This document shows, one piece after another, positions 51,161 through 60,709 of a DNA stretch of 64,000 nucleotides. The stretch comes from Amycolatopsis bartoniae (GTDB taxonomy: Bacteria > Actinomycetota > Actinomycetes > Mycobacteriales > Pseudonocardiaceae), in assembly GCF_014191255.1 (NCBI RefSeq), contig NZ_JACHWH010000001.1, positions 124,001 through 188,000 on the forward strand, in the 5' to 3' direction. The notes beneath the pieces are model-generated. The model saw nothing but the letters and a program-made list of their open reading frames with translations. It did not search any database and was not told where the DNA came from. How positions within the stretch are numbered: the stretch's first letter is position 1; every line of letters starts with the position of its first letter. A program made the translations under genes and the position numbers.

Positions 51161-53788
51161 GTGAACGACCAGTACAACCGCTCCTGGCCAGGTCAGGAGC
51201 CTGAGGAACCGCGCCCTGGGCAGCGCCCGGGTGGCGCTCCGCGACGTCCGGGCGGCGAACCACCGCGCCCGCCGCAGGGCGGCCCGCAGTGGCCCGGTGA
51301 TGGGCAGCAGCCGCAGTGGCCCGGCGGGGGCGACCCCGACGGCGGGCCGACGCAGCGGCGCGTCCCGGCCGCCGGTGGCCGTCCGGTGCCGCCCCGCCGG
51401 CCAGGACCGCCGCCTCCTGGTCCGCAGAACCGCGGGGACCACCGCCCGCCGCCTCCGTCCGGCCCGCCGAACCGCGAGCCCGGGCTGCTCACGCACAGCC
51501 CGCTCGGCGGTCCCGGCCCCGTCGACGACTACCCGGACGACGACTACGACGACGAGCAGCAGGACAGGTTCGCCGAGTTCGGTCCCGAGGACGAGCCGGG
51601 CGAGGACGAAGGCGACAAGAAGGGCAAGGCCGCGCTGACGCCGCGCCAGCGGAAGAAACGCCGGTGGAAGATCGTCCGGCGCACGCTGTACGCCCTGTTC
51701 GGCCTGTTCGTGATCGTGCCCGCCGTCGCGTTCACGATCTCGTACTTCCTCGTCGACGTGCCCACGCCCGAGGAGGTGCTGGCGCAGCAGAGCCAGGTGG
51801 TCACGTACTACTACGCGGACAACTCGGTGATGGGCAAGGAGGTCCCCGACACCGGGAACCGCGAGATCCTCAAGCCCGGACAGATCCCCGACACGGTCAA
51901 GCACGCGGTGTACGCGGCCGAGGACGCGACGTTCGAGACCAACAACGGCTTCGACGTCCTCGGTATCGCGCGGGCGGTCTACAACAACCTCACCGGCGGC
52001 CAGGGTGGTGGTTCGACCATCTCCCAGCAGTACATCAAGAAGGCCACGGAGAACGAGGCGCCGACGCTGTCCCGCAAGGCCACGGAGCTGGTCAAGTCGT
52101 TCAAGATGAACCAGACCCAGCCCAAGGAAGACATCATCACGGCGTACCTGAACATCGTCTACTTCGGACGCAACGCCTACGGCATCCAGGCGGCTTCGCA
52201 CGCGTACTTCAACAAGGACGCCTCGCAGCTGACCCCGTCCGAGGCGGCGTTGCTGGCCGGGCTCATCCAGGGCCCGAGCAAGTCGGAGAACACCGAGTAC
52301 GTCCAGTGGCGCTGGAACTACGTCATGGACAACATGGTCAAGTACAACTGGCTGCCCGCGGCCGAACGCCAGGCGGCGCAGTTCCCGACGCCGCTGCCGA
52401 AGGACCAGACCAAGCCGCAGGCGATCAAGGGGCCGGAGTCCTTCATCCAGAACCAGGTTGAGGACGAACTGGACGCCGCGGGCTACTCGAAGGAAAAGCT
52501 CCAGTCGGGCGGCTACAACATCTACACCACGATCGACCCATCGGCGCAGAAGCTGATGGAGCAAACCGTCGACGAGGTGATGAAGGGGCAACCTCAAGAG
52601 TTGCGTGACGCAATGGTCGCGGTCTCGCCGAAAGACGGCAGCGTCGTGGCTTACTACGGGGGCCCGAACACACCGGGCGTGAACGAGCGTGACTGGGCAG
52701 ACACGGCCCGCAACCCCGGATCTTCCTTCAAGCCGTTCGACCTCGTCGCGTTGCTGCAGACAGGGAAAGGCCTCGGGACGACCTACGACGGGACCTCACC
52801 ACAGCAATTCGGCGAGAACGCCGACGGCACACCCCGAATCGTCACCAACGCGGGCGCTTCCAACAGTTGTTCAAGCGAATGCACCGTGGCCGAAGCCATG
52901 AAGATCTCCGCCAACACAGTGTTCTACGGCATGGTGTATAACGACGGCACGCCGCAGCACAAGGGACTCGGCTACGGTCCGGTCGTGAAGGCAGCCGAAG
53001 CGGCCGGCATCTCGACGGTGAAGAACGTTCAGGACGTCAATATCTCCATCGGTGGTGGCACGACCCAAGCCACTCCGCTGGAAATGGCGAGCGCCTATGC
53101 GACCTTCGCCGGTGACGGCGTACGTCACGACGAGCACTTCGTCCAGAAGATCACGACCCCGGGCGGGGACGTCGTCTACCAGGCACCGACCGAGAACACG
53201 CCGGCATTCGCCTCCTCCGCCGACAAGTCCAAGCAGATCAGCGGCAACGTCACCATGGCGTTGAAGCCGGTCATCGGGTTCACCAAGCTCGAATGCCCGA
53301 CGGGCCACGAATGCGCGGGCAAGACCGGCACCCAGCAGTACAAGGACACCGGCATGAACAGCGACGTGTGGATGGTCGGTTACACGCCATCGATCGCCGT
53401 CTCGTCCTGGGTGGGCACGGCGACACCAGGACCGATCAAGGACAAGAACAACAAGCCGATCTCCAGTAGCGGTCTACCGGCGCAGCTGTGGCAGAAGTTC
53501 ATGGACGACTACCTCAAGGACAAGCCGGCGGAGAAGTTCTCGACAGTGGATCCGATCGGCAAAACTGCGACGGCGACAGACACGCCGTCCACGAAGCCGA
53601 CGCCCACCTCGTCGGCGCGGCCGACGACGTCGTCGCCGACGACGACATCCACTCCACCCCCGGTGACCAGCACTACGGAGTCCCCGACCTCCAGTGTGTC
53701 GAGGCCGAGCGGCCTGCCCACGGGCATCTCGTGGCCGAACCGGAACAACTTCGGGACGGGTGACTCGACGACGAACCCGGATGGCTGA
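51161..53788 (+). CDS. ponA: Class A penicillin-binding protein (PonA1-like)
   Basis: An 875-residue bifunctional peptidoglycan synthase. The first 165 residues are cytoplasmic and Pro/Arg/Gly-rich, then acidic; one transmembrane helix lies at about 175-197. The GT51 glycosyltransferase has catalytic Glu in 'AAEDATFETNNGFD' (about 252) and 'GGSTISQQYIKKA' (about 282). The transpeptidase has 'NPGSSFKPFDL' (S-x-x-K, about 520), 'ISANTVF' (about 583) and 'GKTGTQQY' (about 720). The C-terminal 85 residues are Thr/Ser/Pro-rich. GTG 51161 has GGGAGG upstream. From about base 52562 the third-position G/C drops, suggesting that the transpeptidase half has another history. Confidence 0.95.
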   Translation: MNDQYNRSWPGQEPEEPRPGQRPGGAPRRPGGEPPRPPQGGPQWPGDGQQPQWPGGGDPDGGPTQRRVPAAGGRPVPPRRPGPPPPGPQNRGDHRPPPPSGPPNREPGLLTHSPLGGPGPVDDYPDDDYDDEQQDRFAEFGPEDEPGEDEGDKKGKAALTPRQRKKRRWKIVRRTLYALFGLFVIVPAVAFTISYFLVDVPTPEEVLAQQSQVVTYYYADNSVMGKEVPDTGNREILKPGQIPDTVKHAVYAAEDATFETNNGFDVLGIARAVYNNLTGGQGGGSTISQQYIKKATENEAPTLSRKATELVKSFKMNQTQPKEDIITAYLNIVYFGRNAYGIQAASHAYFNKDASQLTPSEAALLAGLIQGPSKSENTEYVQWRWNYVMDNMVKYNWLPAAERQAAQFPTPLPKDQTKPQAIKGPESFIQNQVEDELDAAGYSKEKLQSGGYNIYTTIDPSAQKLMEQTVDEVMKGQPQELRDAMVAVSPKDGSVVAYYGGPNTPGVNERDWADTARNPGSSFKPFDLVALLQTGKGLGTTYDGTSPQQFGENADGTPRIVTNAGASNSCSSECTVAEAMKISANTVFYGMVYNDGTPQHKGLGYGPVVKAAEAAGISTVKNVQDVNISIGGGTTQATPLEMASAYATFAGDGVRHDEHFVQKITTPGGDVVYQAPTENTPAFASSADKSKQISGNVTMALKPVIGFTKLECPTGHECAGKTGTQQYKDTGMNSDVWMVGYTPSIAVSSWVGTATPGPIKDKNNKPISSSGLPAQLWQKFMDDYLKDKPAEKFSTVDPIGKTATATDTPSTKPTPTSSARPTTSSPTTTSTPPPVTSTTESPTSSVSRPSGLPTGISWPNRNNFGTGDSTTNPDG

Positions 53789-53790
53789 TG

Positions 53791-53835
53791 GATCGGGGTG
53801 TCGTCACGGAAGGCCTCTGTGACGACACCCCGATC
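53791..53835 (+). terminator. Terminator hairpin of ponA
   Basis: A 17-bp perfect stem (53791-53807 with 53819-53835) with an 11-nt loop starts 3 bp after the ponA stop. There is no T-tract. Confidence 0.75.
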
Positions 53836-53925
53836 TCGTCCTGCGTCAGAACCAGTCCTGGTAGATGTCGTTGATGTTGCACCCGACCATGCGCAGTTCA
53901 CCCCAGGAACTTTCCTGCATGCAGT

Positions 53926-54431
53926 TCATAGGTGTCGGAGATGTCTCCAGTCCTCGACTGACAGCGCCGCGACCGGATCGACCAATCCGAAGCCGTACTG
54001 TGGGTCCCGGCCAGGGAGCCCCAAGTCGACAGCAGACTGAACAAGCCTGGCCGCCACTTCGTCCGCCGAAAGATTCGGAGATGGGGCGGGACCAGCGCCA
54101 CCACGCCTGACACGATTGCCGCGGCCTGCCTGGTTCCGGATGTCGGGGCTGACTCTCCCCATCGGGAAGTCGTGATCTCAACGCCGGGGGCGGCCAAAGT
54201 CACTTCCGGTCCCTCGACACTGATCTCCGGTCTGAATCGCCCCGCGCGATCCACCGCCGAGACCGACCATGCGCGGTCGATGTCGAGCTGTCCGATCCAG
54301 TACGCGTCTCCGGCATCAGCGATCAAACCGCACAAACACCCAGCCAGCTCTCGCGACACCGGACATTTCGGACAGGACCGGTTCGGGGGCATGCCAGGGC
54401 TGCTCCTTTCGTGCAATGAGGCCGCTCTCAC
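53926..54431 (-). pseudogene. Broken subtilase (S8, mycosin-like) gene fragment
   Basis: Two minus-strand frames together resemble the C-terminal half of a type VII-associated subtilisin-like protease. The first frame reads '[34 protein letters not shown]...SGTRQAAAIVSGVVALV', the second continues 'SPNLSADEVAARLVQSAVDLGLPGRDPQYGFGLVDPVAALSVE'. A frameshift lies near 54080-54095. The Asp and His part of the triad is missing, and the Ser of the usual 'GTSxAAPxVSG' is Arg. It is therefore dead. The gap 53836-54466 holds nothing else that can be supported. Composition is less G/C-rich than neighbours. Confidence 0.75.
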
Positions 54432-54466
54432 TGTGGCGCGACCCCACTGCCCGTAACATCGCGCGC

Positions 54467-55990
54467 GTGTCCAGCCCGACCGAACCCGTGCCTGCGTCGC
54501 TGAATCCCGAGGAGCGGATAGCGCCCAGCCGCACCGAGCCGCTCGTCGCCGCGGCCAGCAGACCGCTCGGCGGGCCGCTGGGGGAGCACGCGGCGGTGGG
54601 GCGGCACTGGTTCTGGTCGCCGCAGCGCGTCGGGCTCGCGATGGCGACGCTGGCGCTGCTGCTGTGCTGGTTCGGCAAGGCCAGCTGCATCCAGCAGTAC
54701 ACCGACGACAACGGGCAGAACCAGCTCGACTGGCGAGCCGGCCGCCCGTACGTCGCGATGTGCTACTCCGACATCGTGCCGCTCTACAGCGCCGAGCGGC
54801 TCGACCAGGCGGGCACGTTCCCGTACCGCACGAGCTGGACCGACAACGCGGGCACGCCGAACGCCACCACCCGGTACATGGAGTACCCGGTGCTCACCGG
54901 GCTGTTCCAGTGGGTCAACGCGAAGCTCACCGCGGGCTGGCTCGCCGTGCACGACGTGGGCTGGCTCCCCGGCGCGCTACCGGTCGCGGTGTACTTCGAC
55001 ATCACCGCCTTCTGGCTCGCGGTGGGGTGGCTCGTCACGGTGTGGGCGGTGGGCCGCACGGCGGGACGCAGACCGTGGGACGCGACGCTCGCCGCGCTCT
55101 CCCCGCTGGTGTTGGTGCACGCCTTCACCAACTTCGACACGGTCGCCACCGGGTTCGCCGCCGCCGGACTGCTCGCGTGGGCCCGCCGCAAACCGGTGCT
55201 CGCCGGCGTGCTGCTCGGCCTCGGCGCCGCGGCCAAGCTGTACCCGTTGTTGCTGCTCGGGCCGCTGCTGGTGCTGTGCATCCGCGCGGGCCGCGTGCGG
55301 CAGTGGGCGCAGACGGCGGGCGCGACGGTGGCCGTGTGGCTCGCGATCAACCTGCCGGTGGCGCTGACGCTCAACGCGGGCTGGCGGGAGTTCTTCCGGC
55401 TCAACGGCCAGCGCGGGATGGACCCTGACTCCCTCTACAACGTCATCTCGTACTTCACCGGCTGGACCGGGTTCGACGGGCTGCTGCAGCCGGGGCAGAC
55501 GCCGACGTGGCTCAACATCGTGAGCGGCGGGCTGTTCCTGCTCTGCTGCGCCGGGGTCGCCTACGTCGGGCTGACCGCGCCGGTGCGTCCGCGGCTCGCG
55601 CAGCTGTGCTTCCTCGTCGTCGCCGCGTTCCTGCTGACCAGCAAGGTGTGGAGCCCGCAGTACTCGCTGTGGCTGGTGCCGCTGGCGGTGCTGGCGATCC
55701 CGCGCTGGCGGCTGCTGCTGAGCTGGATGCTCATCGACGCGCTGGTCTGGGTGCCGCGGATGTTCTACTACCTCGGCGTGGACCACAAGGGCCTGCCGGA
55801 GGACTGGTTCCTCGGTTTCGTCGTGGTCCGGGACGTCGCCGTGGCCGGGCTGTGCCTGCTGGTGCTGCGCGAGATCTACCGCCCGGCGCTGGACAAGGTC
55901 CGCCTGGTGGGCGACGACGACCCGGCGGGCGGCGTGCTCGACAGGGCGCCGGACGTGGTGGGGCTGGGCTCCCGGGTCGCGGTCAGCTGA
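54467..55990 (+). CDS. GT87-like polyprenol-sugar-dependent glycosyltransferase (membrane)
   Basis: A 507-residue membrane protein with about 10-11 helices, beginning with a cytoplasmic Pro-rich stretch of about 45 residues. '[20 protein letters not shown]...[13 protein letters not shown]' is the first large loop with the acidic residues expected for a GT-C mannosyl/arabinosyl-type enzyme; '[20 protein letters not shown]' and '[23 protein letters not shown]' are GT87/DUF2029 blocks. The counterpart near ponA1 in mycobacteria is Rv0051. TAACAT (54454-54459) ends 7 nt before GTG 54467 (leaderless). Substrate unknown. Confidence 0.88.
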   Translation: MSSPTEPVPASLNPEERIAPSRTEPLVAAASRPLGGPLGEHAAVGRHWFWSPQRVGLAMATLALLLCWFGKASCIQQYTDDNGQNQLDWRAGRPYVAMCYSDIVPLYSAERLDQAGTFPYRTSWTDNAGTPNATTRYMEYPVLTGLFQWVNAKLTAGWLAVHDVGWLPGALPVAVYFDITAFWLAVGWLVTVWAVGRTAGRRPWDATLAALSPLVLVHAFTNFDTVATGFAAAGLLAWARRKPVLAGVLLGLGAAAKLYPLLLLGPLLVLCIRAGRVRQWAQTAGATVAVWLAINLPVALTLNAGWREFFRLNGQRGMDPDSLYNVISYFTGWTGFDGLLQPGQTPTWLNIVSGGLFLLCCAGVAYVGLTAPVRPRLAQLCFLVVAAFLLTSKVWSPQYSLWLVPLAVLAIPRWRLLLSWMLIDALVWVPRMFYYLGVDHKGLPEDWFLGFVVVRDVAVAGLCLLVLREIYRPALDKVRLVGDDDPAGGVLDRAPDVVGLGSRVAVS

Positions 55991-56756
55991 GCGCTTCGCG
56001 CAGGTAGGCGATGTCGTCGGCCTGGCCGTCGGACGGGGTTTCGACCACCACCGGCGCCCGGGCCTCCTTCGCCACCGCCGCCAGTTGCTCCGGGTCGATC
56101 GTGCCGCCGCCGTGCACGACGTTCGCGTGCCGGTCGCGGGTCGAGCCGAACTCGTCGCGCGAGTTGTTCAGGTGCACCAGGTCGATCCGGCCGGTGATCG
56201 ACCTGATCTTCGCCACCAGTCCGTCCAGTTCCCAGCCCGCGGCGAACGCGTGGCAGGTGTCGAGGCAGAACCCGGCGCCGTGCTCGCCGACCACGTCCCA
56301 CAGCCGCGCCAGCATGTCGAGGTGGCGGGCCATCGCCCCGTCCCCGCCCGCGGTGTTCTCGATCAGGATCGGCACACCGAACCCGCCGTCCTCCGCCTGC
56401 CGCTCGAACAGCTTTCCCCAGTTGAGCAGGCCCTGCTGCGGGTCCTCGTCCTTGCGGACGTGCCCGCCGTGCACGATGAGCCCCTTCGCGCCGATCTCGG
56501 CCGCCGCCGCGGCGTGCTGCGCGACCGCCTTGCGTGACGGGATGCGGATGCGGTTGTTCAGCGAGGCCACGTTCACCACGTAGGGCGAGTGGATGAAAAC
56601 GGAGACCCCGGCCGCCTCGATGTCAGCCGCGCTGGGCGCGGGCACCGGCTTCTTCCAGCCCTGCGGGTCGGCCAGGAAGAACTGCACGACCTCGGCGTTC
56701 CGCTCGCGTGCGGCGGACAGCGGGTCGTCATCGCGGACGTGGGCACCGATCTGCAT
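55983..56756 (-). CDS. nfo: Endonuclease IV (deoxyribonuclease IV)
   Basis: A 257-residue AP-endonuclease-2-fold enzyme for base excision repair. Metal-ligand blocks are visible: '[12 protein letters not shown]', 'LIVHGGHV', '[11 protein letters not shown]', '[13 protein letters not shown]', '[25 protein letters not shown]' and 'VVETPSDGQ'. It cuts DNA 5' of abasic sites. TAGCGT (56763-56768, minus strand) ends 6 nt before ATG 56756. It overlaps the convergent GT87 gene by 8 bp. Confidence 0.92.
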   Translation of the reverse strand: MQIGAHVRDDDPLSAARERNAEVVQFFLADPQGWKKPVPAPSAADIEAAGVSVFIHSPYVVNVASLNNRIRIPSRKAVAQHAAAAAEIGAKGLIVHGGHVRKDEDPQQGLLNWGKLFERQAEDGGFGVPILIENTAGGDGAMARHLDMLARLWDVVGEHGAGFCLDTCHAFAAGWELDGLVAKIRSITGRIDLVHLNNSRDEFGSTRDRHANVVHGGGTIDPEQLAAVAKEARAPVVVETPSDGQADDIAYLREALS

Positions 56757-56792
56757 GGCGCCACGCTACCGCGCTCCCGCCCGCGTCCCCGT

Positions 56793-56808
56793 TACTGCAG
56801 ATGCAGTA
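56793..56808. promoter_or_regulatory. 16-bp palindrome between nfo and the first surface-protein gene
   Basis: TACTGCA-GA-TGCAGTA, 7-bp arms around a 2-bp centre, in the divergent region. The same GACTGCATTGCG core recurs partly at 56812-56823. It is an operator candidate for either gene. Confidence 0.5.
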
Positions 56809-56860
56809 GCGTGACTGCATTGCGTACGCGAGCCGACACGCCGTGGAAACAGGGGGAAAG

Positions 56861-57601
56861 ATGCACAAGATCGTGAAGCGGAGCCTCGCGCTGGGCTTCT
56901 TCCTCGCCGTTTCCGGGGGTTTCGCCCTGCCCGCCGCGGCCGATCCGACGCTGTCCGGCGACTGCGCCGCGACGCTCGGCGAGCCCGGGCAGCCGCTGGC
57001 GCTCGACGCGGGCCCGCTCACCGTCGGCACCGGCCCAACCATCCCGGAACCGCTCGTCACGGTGGACGTCGCCGATTCCGCGAAGGCGTTGCACGTCAGC
57101 GAAGTTCCCGGCAGCGGCGCGGTCCGGGTGTTGTGCGCGGACGCGCAGGGCGCGGTGAACACGCTGCTCAGCGACGACGACACGACGGCAACCCCGGCGC
57201 CTTCCACCCCGCCCGTGACCGTTCCGCAGCCGGTTCCGGCTCCCGCGCCCACTCCTTCGGCTGAGACTCCGGTGGAGCCCGGCCTGAGCAGCGTGGAGTT
57301 CACGTCGTTCCCGGTCGAGGCCCTGTCACCGCTGACGGTGGGCGACCTGCCCGACCTCTCCGACCTCTCCGACCTGCTCCCGCCGCTCGCCGTCGTCGCG
57401 CCGGACGCCCCGGGCCTGCCGCAGGACGTTCCGCCGACGGGCACCAGCCCCAGCATCGTCACCCAGAACTCCGGCAGCGCACAGGCACTGCCCGCCAGTT
57501 CGGTTGCGCCCGCGAAGGGCCCGCTGCTGCTCGCCGCGGTCGCGCTCGCGCTGGCCGGAGCGGGGCTCGCGCACACCTGGCTGCGTCGCCGGTTGGGCTG
57601 A
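56861..57601 (+). CDS. Surface protein 1 (signal peptide, Pro-rich stalk, C-terminal membrane anchor)
   Basis: A 246-residue exported protein: signal peptide at residues 1-27 (ALPAAADP), a small domain with two Cys, a Pro/Thr-rich stretch ('TPAPSTPPVTVPQPVPAPAPTPSAETPVEP'), a 'DLPDLSDLSDLLP' run and a C-terminal helix followed by 'HTWLRRRLG'. ATG 56861 has GGGGGAAAG upstream. The C-terminal helix plus Arg tail resembles those of the next two proteins. No sortase LPxTG is present. Function is unknown. Confidence 0.7.
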   Translation: MHKIVKRSLALGFFLAVSGGFALPAAADPTLSGDCAATLGEPGQPLALDAGPLTVGTGPTIPEPLVTVDVADSAKALHVSEVPGSGAVRVLCADAQGAVNTLLSDDDTTATPAPSTPPVTVPQPVPAPAPTPSAETPVEPGLSSVEFTSFPVEALSPLTVGDLPDLSDLSDLLPPLAVVAPDAPGLPQDVPPTGTSPSIVTQNSGSAQALPASSVAPAKGPLLLAAVALALAGAGLAHTWLRRRLG

Positions 57602-57684
57602 CGAAATCCGGCCATCCTGCACGCGTCACTCCGCTGGGTTACGTTCGTTATCTCAGTGAGTGATGCCGCCACTGGAGGCTTCGA

Positions 57685-58563
57685 ATGCAGGGTCGAACGC
57701 GAAAGGTCGCGGCGGTCGGAGCGACCGCCTTCGTACTGGCCGGCTCCGCGGTGCTGGCCACGCCCGGCACCGCGAGTGCGGCGGAGACCGTCACCGCCAA
57801 GTGCGGGGACACGGTCACGGTGCACCCCGGGGACAAGATCCAGAGCCCGCTCGGCCTCCAGACCGTCACCGACGGGCTGACGTCGATCGTCGGCGGCCTG
57901 CTGTCGGGGCTGTGCAAGATCACGGTGAACGTCGTGGACACCGTGGTCGCGCCGGTGCCCGTCGTCGGCGCGCCGGCCGCCGGAGCGCTCGACAACACGG
58001 TGGCCGGAGTGACGAACGGTGTCACGTCCGGCGTGCAGGGCGCGGCGGGAGCCCTGCCCGGCGGGAACAAGCAGGGCCAGCCGGCGCCGCAGAACCCGCC
58101 GGCCAACGGAGGCGCCCCGCAGTCCGGCCCGTCGGGCGGCAACACCGGCGCGCCCAGCGGCAACCTGGGCAACCTCATCCCCGGTTCGAGCAGCCCGGTG
58201 CTGTCCGGCGGCGACGCGGCGATGTTCGACCTCCTGCCGTTCGGTTCCTCGGGATACGCGCCGATGCGCGACTACAGCGACATCCCCTACGCGCTCGCCG
58301 GGCTGTTCGCGCCTTCGCCGGGCGTGCGGTACGGCGGGCAGATCCCCGGTTACGCCCCGGAGGTCGGCGCGCTGGGCGACGGTTCGGGCCAGCAGGGCCG
58401 CGCGGTGCAGAACGCGGGCGAGGCGCAGGCACTGCCGGGTGACGGGCACAGCAGCCTGCCCGGTGACGTCGGTCTCCCGATGCTGATCGCGGTGCTGGCC
58501 CTGTCGGGCGTCAGCGCCGCGCTGGTACGTACCTGGGTTCTGCGCGGGACTGCTACTAGCTAG
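57685..58563 (+). CDS. Surface protein 2 (paralogue of protein 3)
   Basis: A 292-residue exported protein: signal peptide to about residue 33 (TASA), a small domain with Cys residues ('KCGDTVTVHPGDKIQSPLG', 'GLCKITVNVVD'), a Gly/Pro/Gln-rich spacer, the block 'YAPMRDYSDIPYALAGLFAPSPGVRY', and C-terminal anchor 'LPMLIAVLALSGVSAALVRTWVLRG'. GGAGG precedes ATG 57685. It shares the anchor and the 'APMRDY..IP' block with protein 3, so they are tandem paralogues. Function is unknown. Confidence 0.72.
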   Translation: MQGRTRKVAAVGATAFVLAGSAVLATPGTASAAETVTAKCGDTVTVHPGDKIQSPLGLQTVTDGLTSIVGGLLSGLCKITVNVVDTVVAPVPVVGAPAAGALDNTVAGVTNGVTSGVQGAAGALPGGNKQGQPAPQNPPANGGAPQSGPSGGNTGAPSGNLGNLIPGSSSPVLSGGDAAMFDLLPFGSSGYAPMRDYSDIPYALAGLFAPSPGVRYGGQIPGYAPEVGALGDGSGQQGRAVQNAGEAQALPGDGHSSLPGDVGLPMLIAVLALSGVSAALVRTWVLRGTATS

Positions 58564-58630
58564 TATCTTCGGGGTCTGCTCCTCGTTGTCCCCTCACGGA
58601 CGACGACCGCGATCTTGGAGGACAGCACCC

Positions 58631-59515
58631 GTGCGCATGCCAACGCGGACCGACCTGACCAGGACGACGCGACGGGTACTCACGGCCGGCGCGCTCGCGG
58701 CCGTCTTCGGTGGCCTCGCGTTCCAGGGCACGGCGTCGGCCAGCACCGTCCTCGCGCAGGGCTGCACCGGCAGCGTCGTGGGCAACATCGGCGACCAGGT
58801 GGCCGTGCAGGGCAAGGACCTCGCCGACCTGGTCAAGACCGGGGCGAAGGAGCAGGAGATCTTCCTGCACCTCAACGGCGTCGACCCGGACGGGCTCGCC
58901 GACACGATCACCAAGGCGGGTGCGCTGCCCGTCGGTTCGGTGCCCAACGCGGCCAACGGCACCATCACGGGGCAGAACGTCGCGGCCGTCGTGAGCCAGG
59001 CGCTGCAGAACAACAGCGGGCTCGGCGTCACCCCGGACCAGAAGCAGAAGACGCTCACCTCGATCACCAACAAGGTGGCGGGCAACTGCGGCATGACGAC
59101 GTACGCGGGCAACTACTCCACCGCCACAGCCCTGCCCTCGGCGGGCACCGGCGGAACGACGGGTGCGCCGGGCACCACCGCGCCGGGCACGACGCTGCCG
59201 GGCACCGGCACCGCGACCGCCCCGATGCGCGACTACGGCAACATCCCGGCGGCCGTGCCGGGTGTCGGCATCGCCGTCTCACCCGGAACGCGCTACCCGT
59301 CCTCCGCGCCGGTCGCCGGCCTGCCGACGCCGGAACTGCTCGGCGGCAGCGCCAGCGGCGGGCAGAATGACGTGCGCAACACGGGGAACGCCGACGCGCT
59401 GGCCTCCGACACGTCGTCGAACACCGTGCAACTGCCCATGCTCCTCGCGGTCGTCGCGCTGGCCGGCGTGAGCGCCGCGCTGGTCCGGACCTGGGTGCTG
59501 CGAAAAGTGTCGTAG
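58631..59515 (+). CDS. Surface protein 3 (paralogue of protein 2)
   Basis: A 294-residue exported protein: signal peptide to about residue 38 (TASAS), an alpha-rich domain with two Cys ('GCTGSVVGNIGDQVAVQGKDLADL', 'NCGMTTYAGNYSTA'), Gly/Thr spacer, 'TAPMRDYGNIPAAVPGVGIAVSPGTRYPS', and anchor 'LPMLLAVVALAGVSAALVRTWVLRK'. GTG 58631 is chosen because GGAGGA lies 9-10 nt upstream; ATG 58637 is the alternative. It lies 79 bp before rpsF. Confidence 0.72.
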   Translation: MRMPTRTDLTRTTRRVLTAGALAAVFGGLAFQGTASASTVLAQGCTGSVVGNIGDQVAVQGKDLADLVKTGAKEQEIFLHLNGVDPDGLADTITKAGALPVGSVPNAANGTITGQNVAAVVSQALQNNSGLGVTPDQKQKTLTSITNKVAGNCGMTTYAGNYSTATALPSAGTGGTTGAPGTTAPGTTLPGTGTATAPMRDYGNIPAAVPGVGIAVSPGTRYPSSAPVAGLPTPELLGGSASGGQNDVRNTGNADALASDTSSNTVQLPMLLAVVALAGVSAALVRTWVLRKVS

Positions 59516-59594
59516 CGGCCCGTTAGGCTGGTACCCGACAAACCCTCCTGCCACGGACAGTCCGTGGCCGCGAGCCCACAGGAGGTGAGTGGTT

Positions 59595-59918
59595 GTGTCA
59601 CGCCATTACGAGGTAATGGTCATCCTCGATCCCACGCTCGACGAGCGCACGGTCGCCCCGACGCTGGACACGTTCCTCAACGTGATCCGCCAGTCCGGCG
59701 GCAGTGTCGAGAAGGTCGACGTGTGGGGCCGGCGGCGCCTGTCCTACGAGATCAAGAAGCACGCCGAGGGCATCTACGCCCTGCTCGACGTGAACTCCGA
59801 GCCCGACGCGGTCAAGGAGCTCGACCGGCAGCTGTCGCTGCAGGAGAACATCCTCCGCACCAAGGTCGTGCGCAAGGTCGCTCCGCGCAAGGCCGCCAAG
59901 GTCGCGGCGAAGGCCTGA
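59595..59918 (+). CDS. rpsF: 30S ribosomal protein bS6
   Basis: A 107-residue bS6 with the opening '[15 protein letters not shown]' and '[24 protein letters not shown]'. It binds 16S rRNA with bS18. GTG 59595 has GGAGGTGA 6 nt upstream. It opens rpsF-ssb-rpsR-rplI, a conserved operon, with 7-36-bp gaps. Confidence 0.98.
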   Translation: MSRHYEVMVILDPTLDERTVAPTLDTFLNVIRQSGGSVEKVDVWGRRRLSYEIKKHAEGIYALLDVNSEPDAVKELDRQLSLQENILRTKVVRKVAPRKAAKVAAKA

Positions 59919-59925
59919 GGCGACC

Positions 59926-60411
59926 ATGGCCGGAGACACCGTCATCACCGTGGTCGGCAACCTCACCGCCGACCCGGAACTGCGCTTCACCCCGTCCGGT
60001 GCGGCGGTCGCGAACTTCACCGTCGCGTCCACCCCGCGCACCTTCGACCGCGCCAGCGGTGAGTGGAAGGACGGCGAGGCGCTGTTCCTGCGCTGCAACA
60101 TCTGGCGCCAGGCCGCGGAGAACGTGGCCGAGAGCCTGACCCGCGGCGCGCGCGTCGTGGTGCAGGGTCGGCTCAAGCAGCGGTCGTTCGAGACCAAAGA
60201 AGGCGAGAAGCGCACGGTCGTCGAGCTCGAGGTCGAGGAGATCGGCCCGTCGCTGCGCTACGCCACCGCCAAGGTCAACAAGGTCAGCCGGGGTACCGGC
60301 GGCGGCGGTGGTGGCGGCGGTTACGGCGGCGGCGCGCCCGCCGACGACCCGTGGGGTTCGGCCCCGCCTGCCGGGGGCGGCGGCGGTTTCGCGGACGAGC
60401 CCCCCTTCTAA
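59926..60411 (+). CDS. ssb: Single-stranded DNA-binding protein
   Basis: A 161-residue SSB. The OB fold covers residues 1-110 ('[39 protein letters not shown]'), then a Gly-rich linker, and the acidic C-terminal tip 'FADEPPF' that contacts partner proteins (DDPF variant). It protects single-stranded DNA in replication and repair. It lies in the usual place between rpsF and rpsR. Confidence 0.98.
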   Translation: MAGDTVITVVGNLTADPELRFTPSGAAVANFTVASTPRTFDRASGEWKDGEALFLRCNIWRQAAENVAESLTRGARVVVQGRLKQRSFETKEGEKRTVVELEVEEIGPSLRYATAKVNKVSRGTGGGGGGGGYGGGAPADDPWGSAPPAGGGGGFADEPPF

Positions 60412-60447
60412 CCAACCACTCTTTTCGGAATTACCAGGAGCAGCACC

Positions 60448-60696
60448 GTGGCCAAGCCACCCATTCGCAAGCCCAAGAAGAAGGTCTGTGTGTTCTGCAA
60501 GGCGGAGCAGAAGGGCCGTCCGGAACTCATCGACTACAAGGACACCAACCTGCTGCGGAAGTACATCTCCGACCGCGGCAAGATCCGTGCCCGCCGGGTG
60601 ACCGGCAACTGCAGCCAGCACCAGCGTGACATCGCCATCGCGGTCAAGAACTCCCGTGAGATGGCGCTGCTGCCCTACACCTCGACCGCGCGCTAA
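60448..60696 (+). CDS. rpsR: 30S ribosomal protein bS18, zinc-binding form
   Basis: An 82-residue bS18. It is the C+ form: 'CVFCK' and 'NCSQHQRD' keep the Cys/His zinc ligands (Actinobacteria often also carry a Cys-less copy used under zinc starvation). GTG 60448 has CAGGAGCA upstream. Part of the rpsF operon. Confidence 0.97.
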   Translation: MAKPPIRKPKKKVCVFCKAEQKGRPELIDYKDTNLLRKYISDRGKIRARRVTGNCSQHQRDIAIAVKNSREMALLPYTSTAR

Positions 60697-60709
60697 GGGA
60701 GGCACGTCA

